Below, in pieces: positions 37,501 through 51,500 of a stretch of 64,000 nt of DNA. The stretch spans positions 16,919,872 through 16,983,871 of the forward strand of contig OZ234497.1 of the NCBI GenBank assembly GCA_965153455.1, written 5' to 3'. Numbering within the stretch: the stretch's first letter is position 1; each line of letters begins with the position of its first letter. The DNA comes from Sphagnum compactum. Taxonomy: Eukaryota; Bryophyta; Sphagnopsida; Sphagnales. Made by a program: the position numbers and the translations under genes. Below the pieces are notes generated by a model. The model was not told the origin of the DNA and searched no databases. It was given only the letters and a program-made list of their open reading frames with translations.

Positions 37501-38312
37501 CATTGAAGGCAATATGGTGATCTATGTCCATCTTCTTCTGTGGTCATTTACATTTTGCAGCTGAGTTGAGTAGATCAAAGTATAGTCATTGGAAAGACCA
37601 ATCAAAGCAAAGTCTGGCAACTATTGGCAAGGTAGAAACCCATACCCATGAGAGTCTCTCACCTTGTAAACCAAAGACAACATGAGATACAAGCAGCTAT
37701 GGACAACACAATCTCTTTCGGAAAGTGTAAAATTCAAGTACCTTTGTGATCAATGGAAGGTTTTCTTGGAAATAAATTTTCTTGGAATCTGTGCTCTTTG
37801 CCAATATGCCCATTTGGTCTGTTGCTCCAGCAAAAGCCAACATAACAAAACTGAGGAGAGAGATCCCTAGTTCAAATTATCTAGTAACAAAATAGCAGCC
37901 GGTACCCTACACAATTATCACAAGGAAGGGTTGAAATGTGCTGGGTTTGAATCAGCTCAAAAGAGAACCCAACAGAACACAGCAACACAGAGATCCTCAT
38001 ACACTTACAGGAATTGTTTCTCCTACATTTAGCTCCCAAAAGTGCTTGAGAATTATGGTTTTAAATTTTTTTACAAAATCATGTTGGAATTGCAAAGAAT
38101 TTTGACCAAGATAAGAAACATTGCTTTCTCTCCAAATCTGGAACTCTTTTCATCAAACGTGATCATCTAAAATTCATTGGAAGAACAAAGAGAAGAGGAA
38201 GAGACAAGCAATTTCCACCCTCTGTGCTTTGTTTCTCAATGACCCATCTTCTTCTTGCAACAGAGCCTTACCTCCACATTTAACTTGTTGCACCTGTTTA
38301 GTGCTTGCCACA
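34561..38312. other. Non-coding region downstream of SNU13
   Basis: No recognisable gene on either strand. It contains the degenerate repeats at 35.5-36.4 kb (listed separately). Composition is T-rich on the + strand but less extreme than 10-27 kb. Open frames are short and without family motifs. Confidence 0.55.
35518..36370. repeat. Degenerate direct repeats, several hundred bp period
   Basis: Three related blocks are visible, around 35520-35660, 36005-36180 and 36250-36370. They share 'agcatcatngctga', 'tgtgacagana.tcagtatgttggt', 'cctctacccantg.caggagctgatgaa', 'aatgttatggt' and 'accatanatgttg'. Copies differ by many substitutions and indels. They look like remnants of an old tandemly duplicated element or long non-coding sequence. 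Confidence 0.6.
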
Positions 38313-38431
38313 CCAAGGTAAAGCACAAAGGCGAGGGCATTGCCGAAATTGGGCCTTGGGCCTGCCCTTGACTCGTGCACCTCATGTGGCTCCACGTTTT
38401 GGTAATGCCCTTACCCTTGCGCTTTACTTGG
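38313..38431. mobile_element. Small inverted-repeat element, 119 bp, MITE/foldback-like
   Basis: 'ccaaggtaaagcacaaaggc' plus 'gagggcattgcc' at 38313-38344 is the inverted match of 'ggtaatgcccttacccttgc' plus 'gctttacttgg' at 38401-38431, about 26 of 31 positions pairing. The loop is GC-rich ('gggccttgggcctgccc'). No target duplication is certain. It could be a MITE or a hairpin-forming non-coding RNA. Confidence 0.6.
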
Positions 38432-40401
38432 CATGAAGTGTAAAGACCAATGCAGAAACATTTCAAAATGGAAAAAACCGTCTTGCAACATGAAATGTTC
38501 CTCCCTCGGGGTGGAAAAAAAATTCTGCTTGTAACTGACCCTCCAAATATACTAGCAAATTTCTGCTAGGTCTTTATGTGGTGTGATCATGATATGGTGA
38601 AGCAATACTTTGCACTACATTTAATTTTGTTGCACCTATTTAGTGCTTGCAGCTATTCTTTTCATAAGCTTTGCCTAACTTCATCCTTCATACCCGACAA
38701 TAAAATCATGCGTAATCAAATCATGCAATGGAGGTTTAATTGCTTGCAATGAATGACTTCCCCAATAATTTTTCCAATACAGAGAGAGTAGCGGGAATTC
38801 AACATCATGTAGGAGGGGAAAAACTTTAAGAGTCCATTGGGTTTAGATTGAAACTTATACAAGAAGAGAATAATGATCAAAACTAGAATCTCCAAATTCC
38901 TTTTCAAGATGGACACTTTTAATCAAAAACTGGAACCAGTAGTTATTTCATTTTATTCTGAAAATTAAAAAAAACTGGAACTGAAGGTTATAGCAAAAAT
39001 CAAGAAACCTCCAAACCGGGGGTTTTAAGTTTAAACCCAAGTTGTTGAGGACCTTCAAGCTTGTCAAAATGGACTCACAACTGCTTGCAAGGCTAAGAAG
39101 CCACCACCACCACCACTAATCCCCATTGCATATTCGGCTTGAATCTCTAGCTGCGAGAGATTGATCACCTCAAAATATGAAATGAGTTAGGGATGCAATG
39201 CAGGCTCCAAATTAAATTTGCAGAAATTCTTTGCAATAAAATCGGCAATTCAAGGTGACCCAAAGTTCTGGAATCAATGAGTATTAACAAAATCAAATAC
39301 CACCCAAGTGTTGGGCCAACACTAGAAGTGAGAGAGTAATCTCTAGTGTAATCTAGTGTAATCACAATTAATTAACAAATTAATCTACCAGCTAATCTCT
39401 AGTGTAAATTGTTCATTAATTTGTTAACAAATGAATCCACAAGAGGTTTCAAATGAATCCACATAATTTGTGTGATGTTAACCAAAGAATCAGCCTATAA
39501 GGATCTCCAAATCAGAGGATCAGTCCCTTGGGCTGATCAGGCTCTAATTTTTGAGTACACCAGACGTTACAATTCAACAAGACTCTTGTTCTTCGTCATG
39601 TTTCCCATCATCATTTAGTACGTTTTGTGCTCTTTTTCATCATCTTCAAGGTTAGTGGCATCTTCAAGACAATGGGTCAGAGTGAAACAACCGCAACAAG
39701 TGCACCGTGAGGGATAATCACCCCCTTTACCGCAGTTGCTATTTTTAATACCTACAAACAACCCGCTACCCTTCTTAGCCTTTGGTTAACCATGGTTACA
39801 AAGGCATCCACTTACCGTAAAGCACTCAATGGGTATCCAAAAGAGGGCGGGCATTTTGTATTTGGTATGGGGATCCATCGAGTATTGTGGGGGGAAAATT
39901 TTGAAAAAATTACAATCCACTTGATCCTTTTATACTCAATAAAACCTTTGGCCATGAGCTTTATCAAAGTCGAGCTTGCACTTGACTTTGCCTCGCTCGG
40001 GCCCTTATTCTGATAAAGCATTAATGGCCTCGAGCTTTCTCCTACACTATATTTGTCACCTATTGTTTTGCCTTCCTACGTACCCAACCTAATTTGGTTA
40101 CCAAGGTGAAACCTGATGTGAACTCGATTAGGGTCATCCATCCACAATGGAGTCTTAACAACTTCCCAAAGTGAATCAATAGTCACGATTGCACCATCTA
40201 TTGGAAACTGTTACGACTCAGCTATCAATAAATCCTAATTGAGTTATCAAGGCTCCATCACGATGTCGTATGAACCCACCTATTTCCCCCTTCCCCTACC
40301 TATGTAGGGGAACTAACCTATGTAAGTGGGTAAATACTAAGTACCATGGGTAACTAGATAGAGAATACAAGTGGTTACTATGTAGTTAGGTGAATAAGTA
40401 A

Positions 40402-40564
40402 GATGCTTGGTGAGTATTGCCCCTTGGGTAGATACATGTAAGGGGATGATATATCATACTATATATCATACTATATATATATGATGATATATCATATACT
40501 ATATGTATATCATATAGTAGATATAGATGCATGTAAGATGGTTAGTAGATACTCACCAAGCATC
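40402..40564. repeat. Inverted repeat with AT-palindrome core
   Basis: 'gatgcttggtgagtat' (40402-40417) is perfectly inverted at 40549-40564. Between them 'gatacatgtaa' and 'atgatatatcata' motifs also pair, so the whole 163 bp can fold. The block 'atacatgtaagatggttagtagata' is then repeated directly to about 40625. Confidence 0.8.
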
Positions 40565-41989
40565 ATACCATCTTACATGTATCTACCCATATGTATGTAG
40601 ATACATGTAAGATGGTTAGTAGATAGCTAATCACGGAGGTTAGCTACAGAACGGGAATACAAGGAAAACCTGTTTCCTGTCCAACAAATTATCCCATCCT
40701 GCATGGTGCACTGGCAGGTGCTGGCTCACTAACGGTATACATATTACAAACTAGTGTTCTGAGCTTCAAGAGGGGGTTTTCTCTTTTCCCTCTAGAGTCC
40801 TTTAGCCTACCTCGGATTGAACAAACAAACAAACAAACACCCACATTTGCTTTTGCTTCTGTTTCGGAAGTGTACCTACTCTGAGGAAAGGCTTTGTATG
40901 TAAGTAAGTTGTAACACTCAGTCAATCAAGCAGGTTTTGGTTTGGAAATTGGGCACACTACTGGGCAAGAAGTCCTAAGGAATAATTTTCTCTTTTGAAA
41001 GTCAAGGTTTCTTTTTTTCTTTGCTTGTGACAAGCAAGATCCTGGCCTGGCCCTGAGTAAGTAAGTACATAAATGTTGTTGTCACAGTGTCCAACTCTCC
41101 CCCTTTGTCCCCATTTCCCAAAAAAAAAACCCTCTCTCAAACAGAGCTTCAACATTCTGTACTAAAACTCTGTACAAGGGAGAGAGAGAGAGAGATATAT
41201 ATTCTGATCTTGTTCCTTTATCCAACTTTCAAGAAAAATCTCTACACCCCAAAGATAGGGATTTCCTTTTTCCATGCTCTGAGAGAAAATAGTGTGTAAT
41301 AAGTACAAATGGAGTAAAACCCTAATGTAGGGCCCAGGACTGAAACTATGAGTTTAGGGTTTAGGTCTCTCTTGATCATTCTCTCTCTCTCTCTCTCTCC
41401 CTACCAGAAACACACTCAAGAGAAAGACACTACCCAATTGGACTATTAAGGATGTTGGTTATAGAGTGTACCTGATTTGCAACCAGATGGGTTAGTTTGG
41501 AGCTTCCATATTAAAGTTTGTTAACCTTCCTACACAAATGGGTTGTCAATAGTTATTGTAATCTCCAATTAACACTTTAGGGTTAGGATGGACATATTTG
41601 GTCCTCTTTTCAGTGTTTTTCTTTTTTTGGGTCTTTGTCTGACATTTAGGGTTTAAACCCTAATGTAATTTTCTTCTCAACAAGAATGGAGGGAGTTTGC
41701 CTTCGAAATAAAGTCCTAATTCAAAGTCTTAACTAGAAGGGTACCTTATTGTTAATCTTATTGACTAGTTGTGCGGCATGCATCCCAAAGTTCAATTTTG
41801 TTTATTTGGGGAGAGACTCTCTAATTGGTCTCATCACAAAAGAAATTCCGAAACTTTGGACTCTCCATTAAAGAGAAGTTTGTACTTTGTACTCCCACAT
41901 TAGAATTATAGTACTTTCCTTTGGACCCACCTATGTATAGGTTACTAGGCTTCAAGTTTGGGCAAAGGTTAATAGTTATTGGATAAAAT

Positions 41990-42270
41990 GCCATTATAAG
42001 GAACATCTTCGGAAATACATTGGGAACTTGGGGCGGGGGGGAACGAGTTGGGAACTCAATAGGAATGTGGTAGGAACACATTGAGAACTTGATGTGAACA
42101 CATAATTTTTTTTGATGGTAGCTTGGTAGGAACTAGGAACATATTGGGAACATCAAAATCTAGAAAACAGAAGAAAAAAGGGCCTCTTGGGTGCATGCTT
42201 CTTCACATCATTAACTGAGTAGAATTTCTAATTCCTAATTGTGTTCATCACACATTTCTTTCCTAAACTA
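41990..42270. repeat. Dispersed repeat, copy A
   Basis: Shares order and wording with 58500-58740: 'gaacacattg', 'gaacttgatgt/aacctgatgt', 'aacatattggga', a purine-rich 'agaaaaaag', then 'gggtctctattgggtgcatg' against 'gggcctcttgggtgcatgct', 'cttcacatcattaactgag' and 'ttcatcac'. Non-coding. Confidence 0.55.
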
Positions 42271-42681
42271 ATAACCCGCACTTTGATCACGGGTGCCTAT
42301 TTAAAGTCCTAACTCCAAGTCTTAATATAAAATATGAGCTGATGAAGTTTGAAAATAACTAGTCAAGCCTAAAGTACGAAATGTAATGACTTCTTAACCT
42401 ACATAGTATTAATAACAACCCTAGAGTGAAGAACACACGGCTATGGACTCATCCTACGTCCCTTAGGTTGAGTATGCATGTCCCCACCTTTAGGGCTTTA
42501 CCCTACACCAAACGATGTTCAATGAGACATGAAACACACCCACCATCTAGCTAGTGAATGGTGACAAAAGGAAGGTCCTTCCGTTGGTTTCCAATGGATG
42601 ATGATAACAAGCTCCAAATGAGAATATGTACGCCCAAATTGGCTATTACATCATGAGTTGTAACACACAATAAATAAACTC

Positions 42682-42978
42682 CCAACATTCATTTCATTAG
42701 TGAGCTACTACTCCGCACAAGGTATCAACGTCATCTCTTATTGGCCCAATGACTTTGTAACCCTCCAACATTCATTTCATTAGTGAGCTACTACTCCGCA
42801 CAAGGTATCAATACCATCTCTTATTGGCCCAATGATTTTGTAACCCTATTTCTTCTTGGATGAAAATGTAATCACCCTTGTTATGGATGAAAAGAGGTGG
42901 TCCCAATGATTTTGTAACCCTATTTCTTCTTGGATGAAAATGTAATCACTCTTGTTATGGATGAAAAGAGGTGGTCCC
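42682..42978. repeat. Two adjacent tandem duplications, 83 bp and 74 bp
   Basis: 'ccaacattcatttcattag' at 42682 recurs at 42765 with the whole 83-bp unit nearly identical. The unit 'aatgattttgtaaccctatt' at 42831 recurs at 42905 with a 74-bp period, with very few mismatches. The two duplications abut and overlap in 'ggcccaatga.tttgtaaccc', suggesting successive slippage or repair events. Confidence 0.9.
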
Positions 42979-45900
42979 GACTCTCATTACCGTCACTTAT
43001 GCCTGGTGAAACTGGCAGTCTCAAGCCGGTTACCTAGTCCATTAGTAAACATACTGATGGGGTGTGGCAGCAAAAGACTTGCTTTGTTGCAGCAGAAGAA
43101 GCAGAGGAGAGGGATGGGGGGAGGAAATTTTTGAGGATGGAGAAGTCGTTAGTTAGCCTAAGTGCAGCTTTTAATTGAGCTTCTCTCTTCTCTAGCTAAA
43201 AACTTAATGGTTTTTGTTTGTTGGGGATGATGAAAGCACTGAACTCAAGAAGAAGGACTGAAAGCAAAAAAAAAAGAGAATCATCACTCGCCCAAAGGAC
43301 TGACCCAAAATTTTCTTTCTTTCTTTCTTGCGCAAAAACCAGTGGTTGTCCAACACCTCGGAGCAACTCTTTTGAATACATTTTGGCTTGATCAAAGTTG
43401 GTGAGCTTTAATACCTCCACACACGCTGCCAAGGATTGATTGAACAGCCAAGCCAGATTGTATGACACTTTGTTTGTTCCCAGTGAAGTCAGTTCCATTG
43501 GGCATTGGATTTGACTGCAGTGTTGCATACATTGCTGCAAAATTTGAAGAGCACCCACACCCCCCCCCACACCACTTTCCTCACATAACTGTTATAACAC
43601 ACTAACTCTAAACCCTAAATCTCTTGGAGAAATTTCATTAGTGTATTTGGAGGGCAACTTATATCCATCAATATCTCCCTCCTAGAAAAAATGAAAATGA
43701 GGATCTTACACCCCCCCAAATAATAGATGGAAATTGTGCCTACTTGTAAGTGTAATATCTCTCTCCCACTTTTCATGAGAAGATGCAAGAACTAAGAACA
43801 CTAGCCTAGCCTTTTATGCTTTTGTGACGTTGATATGTTTAAGTGTACGATAATTGTTTGCCTTGTGATTTAGAAGGTGGGGAGCATTCCCAAAATGTGG
43901 GGCTGGACTTGACTACCATCTTGTCCATAAAGACTTTCAAGATTTTTCTTAGTGTTTTTGAAACTACAATTACAAAACATAAAATCTCGTAAGCATGTCA
44001 AAAAATGGAACCTCCATTGGCATGGGTGTTTCGTTTTCCAAAATGCACCATCTCATTTTTTTATAAAAAAAATGATACATAGCAAATATCCTATGGGTAT
44101 CATGTGATTTTTTTAATAAAAAAATTGTGTCAAATTTTATGCTTTTTATCGCCTTCAAAGTGAGGGACTTTTGAAAAATGTAAGTGCCCCTCTACCTTGG
44201 GCGGGTACTTACTTTTGGAACTCCCCACTCCTTGGGTGCTACCCTACTCTAAACCCCTTACTTTGGGGTATGCCCCCCACCCTAGGGCTTTAGCATACAC
44301 TAAAAATATATAATACTCAAAAAAATCAACTCCCAAGAAAGTTTCAAAGAGAAATGTCATAGTGCAAAGCTCATTAAGAAACTCACACCAATTTAAGCAA
44401 AAAAGGATGAATACTTTTTTAAAAAACCTACACTAATTTCTAAATAAATAATGAGAATAATTTATTCCCTAAAAAATTCAAAGAGGAATGTTAGGGTGTT
44501 AAGTTTATGAAAAATTTAACCCAAGTTCAATATTCATTGGGCATAAGTATCTATAAGGGAAAAAAAAAGAAAAAAAGAAAAACATGAACTAGCTCCAAAT
44601 GATAGAAAATTTCTACTCCTTAAAAAGTTTCAAATTTTTTTTGTCAGGTATAGTGCTAAATTTGTTACAAATTTTAAAATCCAAATCCAATTCATTAAAA
44701 GCATAAGCAAGTACCCATCTATCTAGAGCTACAAAAATACATGTAAAATAGTTAAATAAATAAATAAATATACATGTAAAATGTTATGATTACAAACATT
44801 ATTACTCCAGAAATGTTTTTTTTTAAACTATGTATTTATTTATTGTTTTTCCTATATATATATAAATATATATTTGCTGCTGCCAGCACTGGAAAAGTTT
44901 CTACTAGTGAGTACTGAGAGCACTGACTGGAGCCACAGGTTAACACTTAAGAGGGGAGTTTGACTGTACTCTGGTTTTGGATTAGTGTCAATTAATTAGT
45001 GCCTGCCACTTTGACTGTTCTTTAAGCCTGTCAATGACAGTTTTGCAGTTATTAATTAGGCACCAAAGTATCAGAGATTATGTATTGGCACTAAGTAAGT
45101 AAAATGAATGCTCTCTTGGTTTTGCTAACCAAAAGGGGGTAATTATTCAAAGAGTTTTAAGTCTAATGTTAACTCTTTCAATTAGATAAAAAAGACAATC
45201 TTCAAACCCTAAAAGAAGAAGAAGATGAAGAGAAAAAGTTAGGGGAAAAAAAAAGCTAGTAAAAAAACACAATAGACACAATGAACACAAATGACACAAT
45301 AGAAACTCGGTACCCCAAAAGGCAAGAAACACAAAACAAGAGGCAAAGAAAAGACCCAAGTACATATTACGAAGAACTCAACTCTGAAGTGAAGTGTAGG
45401 ACATAAAGTGTAGTAGGGTTTTAAAACTAAGGTGAGGTCATTCCCAAACCGAGTGCACTTAGGACACTAGGCAGTATAGCCGAATGCGCCTGGCATTTTG
45501 GGAATGTTCCCCACCTTTCGGTTTTAGCCATTGTGAAGTAAAGAACGGTGAAAAGGTTTTAAGGTACTAAACAAACTTTTATGTATATCAACCTTCAATT
45601 TGCAAGTTGGGTGTGTTTTTCTTTAATTTTTTTCTCAAGTGAGAAAAGGGGATGATGTCTCGGAGCACACAACATGCAAAATTGATTCTTGAACAACCAA
45701 CCAAGAGCTGAATGTAGGCAATGACATTCTCATACAACTACATATATCTGGACCAATTCCCAGTTATATAGTACTCATACTCACTCAGAGATATAAGACT
45801 TAAATATTTCTCCCAAGTGCATTTCCTTTGTCTTTCTCACATTGGTTGTTCATTTACGTATCTCACAGAGTGGCTTTTGTTGTCGATGGTTTTCATCATA

Positions 45901-48592
45901 TGTAAAGTATGTACAGTAAGTGTTGCTTTGCTTTGCATGTGCGCCTTTCACCATGCCATGGATTTTTCAGCAACGGAGAAGAAAGCACTTTTCTGAACAC
46001 TTTGTCCACAGCAGTAGCTGCTGCCCCCACAATCACCACACACACACCATGAAAACAATTTGTCAGGAAATAATAGGGTACTTGTGAAAAGAGAAATTGC
46101 ACCCACTGTGCCATTTATCACTTTCAAACAAATGTGATGATGGAGGAGCCCTTTGAAGCTGTGTGTCATCAATCCAAATTGCACCACCCACACCCTGGCC
46201 TCCCCTCCCCCTTCTCCCCGCCCTAACTTTCTCAAAATACAAATTGTTTGCTTTCTTTCTTTTGAGCAGCATGACAAAAGCTTCACATCATCATGTTAAA
46301 GGGAATTTCCATTCTGCAATAGTAGTAAAGGGGCCATTCATATGATATATATTGAATACCATTTTCTCACAGTTACCTTTTCCGCCACTCCCGCCGGTTA
46401 AAATGGGCTCCATTTGGTGTCTGATCTTATTCGCCTCTGCACAAATGAAACGTTCCGAGGTAGTCAAAAATGCATTAGTATGTACATCATAAAAGCCTGA
46501 CAGTAGAGCATGTCCTGATGAGGGGAGGGCGAGGGGCGGTGTCTGTTACAAACCCATGAAGAAAAACAAAAGACCATAGAGATATGCTTAGTGTTTGGAA
46601 GTATCGATAACGATAATCTGTACCTGCTGCCCAACAAGCTTAAGTACCTCACACTTGTCACTCTCTCACAGAGAATGACAGTAGAGATGCACAGACCTAT
46701 AAGTGTTTGGAGCTAGTGAGGATATATAAGTGAAAATTAAAATTGTACTCCCTCAAAATCTACCAAGTTCATATAAATTCGCCAGATATCTATCTGTTTA
46801 CACCCATGAAGAAGAATGAACAACCAATGACCCAGAGCTGCACTGACCATATCTATTTGGTGTTGGATTGCCTTCCTGCAAAAGGTTTAATACTTCCACC
46901 CTTTTTGCAACCTAACCATCTGTAACCAAGCAATCAAATTTTCCTTTTCTCTTTTTCACCTTAAGATAATGCTGATCCTTCAGACATTGCCAATATTTGT
47001 AACATAATCATCAGGATTTGAAACCAAGTACTAAGTTTTTCCTTTGACTTTCCCCAGTGGACCGTAACATGGTTGCAAGTCTACTCTCACTTGCATTGCA
47101 GGGTGGAGTTCAGAAACAATTTAAGTTGGATTAATACTTTTTTAATCACACATTTGCATTAAAAGGGGTACAACACCTATAGCACGTACCTTGTGTTGAA
47201 GGAGCCTTGAGACCCCTAACCATGGCCCATGAGTTTTGACTCCAACAGCATTATCTTTGACATACTAATTTCCCACAAAATCAGAAGTAAAAGAAGTGGC
47301 TATGAACTTAATAGGAACTTAATATTCTAAGCAACAAAAGGGCTGTACTTTTCATTATTAGACACAATGCTGCCACTCTCTCCCCGCCTTTCCCCTCCCC
47401 TCCCCATTTCTAAGTAGAGAATTGAACTAGCTTTTACCATTTTCAAATGTTCACACACAAAGAAAGAGTCATCAGACCTTGAAAATAATATCAAGCAACG
47501 AGGGTTCACACTTGCACAGTTTTGTTAGCTTTTAAGAAAATCTCACACAGAGAAACAAAGCAACAGTGAACATAATGTACAACAATATCAAACTAGAACA
47601 CCACCGCAACATAGCTGCAAATTTCACAGGGTTGTCTAAGGAAATACAAAGCCTTACTTGTCTCATCCTGTTGTCAGACATGTATTTGCTTTGTTATGTA
47701 CAGTGCACACATCTTGCACAAGCTCTGCAAAGTCCCACAGATTCAGGTGCAGAAAATGATGGATTCAAATTAGTAGAAGATGTAATGACAGTGTAGCAGC
47801 ATCAGTAGAAGTCAGGCAGGTATTTTTGATAACAGGTTATATACAGAGTTGTTCGAGAGCCTAATGGTTTTGTGGTACCTTCCTTCAGTCAGTCAGTCAC
47901 CTTGTTGGTATGTACACCAGAAGTAGGAGCAAAGGATGTGGAGCATTTTCAGGAAGATGAAAACCACAACAAAGTCTCTTTCAGTGTCAGGATATAGAAT
48001 ACCATATTTTTACCCATTGGATACAATACATTTGGATCACTATTTCAACCAATGCAAACTGGTTGGGTGTAGCCCAAGCCCATGTACTTTGATGGGTAGT
48101 TTTGATTGTGTACCAGAGGGAAGAGCAGCACTGCACAAAGGCAGGTAGTGTGGCAAGGAACAGATTATACAAAAGGTTTTTAAAATATCTAACACCCTTG
48201 TGGGTGGTGGACTCATTAAACCCAACAAACAAATCAAAGCCACAATCTGTTGGTCTGATGTGGAGACCCACAAAGAAAAGCTTTCAGTTCCTAATATCAA
48301 CCTCAATTAATCCATGGCACTGCACCAGTAAAAGATCATCAAGGAAGATGAGGTCCTTGCAGCATCAATAATGTCCCTATTTAAACCTTGAACTCCTGTC
48401 ACCTTTGTTTATGCTATGCATTACAAAAATTAAGTCTCAAGTGAAACTCCAGACTGAAGACTTGTGACAATGTGTGCCTGCCTACCATGGCAGAGCACCC
48501 TGCACTTTCAATCTATGACAATACAATTCCCGGATCTTGAAGCAAGGGACACAAGCTGGTATAATCTATAACGCCTAATCCCCAGCGCAAAA

Positions 48593-51500
48593 TCAGTAAC
48601 CATATCCTGCACAGTAGAAAAGGGCACAAGAGTTTCAGTTTTTATCATCATGAGCGCAATAAGCCCTCATTAGTTCTGCAAGTTGATAAGGAATTTCACA
48701 TTGCAAGGCACAATCTACTACTGGAACAATCTACCTCACCATGGGCACAAGAATTTCTTGCTTCACAAATTGACTGTACTTTGCCAATACCTATTAGTTA
48801 ACAGGTGCATTAAAAGGTACCATAAACAAATTGAACGCATTACCACCTATGCTACTGGAACAAATTGGGCTTTGAAGGTACCTGAATTATCCATTGGGGA
48901 CCCTGCAGGAGCACCCTCCTCCTCCTTGATATCCACTACTACCACATCAGACGTGAGGAATGTCTTGGCCACTGAGCTGGCATGCTCCAAACAACACCTT
49001 ACCACCTGCAGAATTAGACAATGTAACAATCAAAGAATGTTGTAGGTTTATCTTACAACCTAACAGACAGTTTTTCAATGAGAAAATGAACAAAGCTTGT
49101 GAGATCCACATTGGGTTTGCTAACAGTTCTGGAAGTGATTAGCAACCACGAAATGCAAATGAAACGTCGATGATACAAACCTTGGTTGGGTCAATGATGC
49201 CAGCAGCCATTAAATCTTCATATACTCCTGTAGCAGCATTGTATCCAAAGCTGGGATTGTCATTTGAAAGCACCTGTATCACACCATTGGAACTGTCATG
49301 TCTCAGCATTATGAAGTGCTGACGATGATGACCACTGCATCAAATATGACACAGGATTTTTAAGATCACTGAAACCTACAGCAGAAAATTGTTTCTTCAA
49401 ACTGGTACTCTGAGACATGCTGAGCATAAACCCTTAAAATTGTGTTCCAACTCATACACAGAGACAAGGATAGCACCAAGATCATGCTTCGCATGCACAA
49501 CTGTTGATAACATTAGAACGGATGTAAAATGCAAATAAGATTGTGAAAATGAAATTGCCCACCTTCTCCACAACCACACTGCCATTCACACCTGCATTCT
49601 TGGCTATCAACTTCATGGGGTAACTCAATGCACGCTTCACAATGTCAGCTCCAACCTGGCACACAACGTAAAATAATCAGTTGTAGATTGATTAGGAATT
49701 CCCCTTGAGGAAGATTGTGGGAAAGAGCTCAAAATCAATGCTTTATCTATTGCCTATAGCCTCACTGGTTGCAGGGTGGGGGAACATTTTCTCTAGCAAA
49801 TATAACAAACCTTTTGCTCATAGTTCTCAAGTGTGTCCTTGATAGCATCAACCTTGCTGGAAAGTCTCAAGAGTGCACATCCTCCTCCCACAACAATGCC
49901 TTCCTCCACAGCAGCCTGCTCCATGCCAAACAATAGCAGCAGATATGAGAAAAAAAGTATACAGTCACAAATGGGCAGTGGACAAGTAAGAGAAAATGTA
50001 CAGCAAGTCAACCTTTGTAGCGTTCAGTGCATCTTCCACCCGCAACTTCTTCTCCTTCAGCTCTGTTTCAGTTTGTGCTCCAATCTGTTACAGAGTAAAT
50101 GCCAAAGCTTGTGAGAATTCAATAAGCATCGACCACTGGAATAAGCCGTGCATCTGAGATAACAAGGAGCAATTAGAAAAAATGGGCACTGAAGGACTAA
50201 TCTACCATGCTTTGGGCAGTTCCCTGGCCTTAACATAAAAAACTATCAACAACTATTTTCTTTTGGGTTTTTAAAAGGTGGATGCCCAAAAATTACACAA
50301 CACTTCCACCCAGACATATCTAGAGATAGCAGAGAAAATTCCACAACAACAATTCCAGACCAACAAAGCAATTGCTAACATCAGAGACCTGGATGATGGC
50401 AACACCGCCAGACAGTTTTGCAATTCTCTCATTCAGCTTTTCCTTCTCATAATCTTGCTCTGCCACCTGCATGTACATAGCATCCACACTTATTGTGCAT
50501 TGGACTTCACATTAACATCACTGCAGAAGGTCATAGAAAACTTGAGACATGACTGAAGAATCAAAACCGAAGCATCAGAGACCCACCACCAAACAAATTT
50601 CAGTCACTTGAGAACATAAGATGAAATAGGAATGAGCACAACACCGAGGTCTATATCTAAAGGTCAAATGTAGGCCATGGTACTGCTAGGAATTGTACAT
50701 CTGCAAACATAAAAATTAAAAAGGAATATTGTTTCTACCTCTATCAAGTTACGAATTTGGGAAACACGCTTGGTCACAGCATCCTGAGTGGATCCATCTC
50801 CCACAATTGTTGTGGAATCCTTAGTAAGTTCCACTTTGGCGGCAGTTCCAAGCACTTCTCGGCCTACCTTGTCCAGTGATAAACCAATCTCATCTCTAAC
50901 AACCGTGCCTACAAAATGCAAACAACACCGATGTTACTTTCCCAAAAAAACAAAAAGTCATGTGATTCTTTCTTGATACTATGAATGGAATATCGGTCTG
51001 TCTCCATGAGATCTCTGGTGCAAAGAAATTTACAGAGCTTGAATCTCAGCATGTAGCACAGTCTAAGCAAGACACAGTCTGGAAAGCTGCTGACCTCCAG
51101 TTAGAATAGCAATATCATCCAAGTACTGGCTTTTCCGTTCTCCAAACCCTGGAGCCTTGATTGCTGCCACCTTCAGAGCACCCCGCAGCTTGTTCACAAC
51201 CAAAGTAGCCAAGGCTTCTTGCTCAATGTCCTCGGCAATAATTAGAATTGGGTACCCACCACGGATTGCATCCTCAAGAATTCCAATCATGTCACGAGCT
51301 GTTGAGATCTTCTTATCAACAAGCAGCAGCTGGAACATGCAAAAAGATGATCAGCCTTAGCACCATATACCCTTCCCCCTCATTGTGCGCTGATTGCTAG
51401 TAAGTAGCCATTCCTAACACTGGAATTGAATGATGATGAATTGAGAAGTACATGACAAATACACACCACACAGCATACCAAGCAAAACTACAAAAGCAAA

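Larger units (their letters stand above)
38432..48592. other. Non-coding region between repeats and CPN60B 3' end
   Basis: Ten kilobases without a supported gene. Contents noted: a hairpin at 40402-40564, GA/CT microsatellites (about 41178-41196 and 41380-41400) with telo-like 'tttagggttta' near 41353, a dispersed repeat at 41990-42270, tandem duplications at 42682-42978, and a G/C homopolymer near 43559-43569. The last few hundred bases before 48593 are likely CPN60B 3' UTR. Confidence 0.55.

Noticed and set aside
41340-41410. Telo-box-like motif and CT run resembling a promoter
   Set aside because: No coding exon follows on either strand, so a gene cannot be supported.
43196-43570. Open frame on the - strand containing NKVSYNLAWLFNQSLAACVEVL
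   Set aside because: The long form starts at a GTG in a G-run; the first ATG is near 43528. No family recognised and no flanking exons found. It could be an exon of an unknown gene but support is too weak.
46640-46705. Sequence 'tgacagtagagatgcacag' loosely like miR156
   Set aside because: Several mismatches to the conserved miRNA and no matching hairpin arm at a suitable distance.
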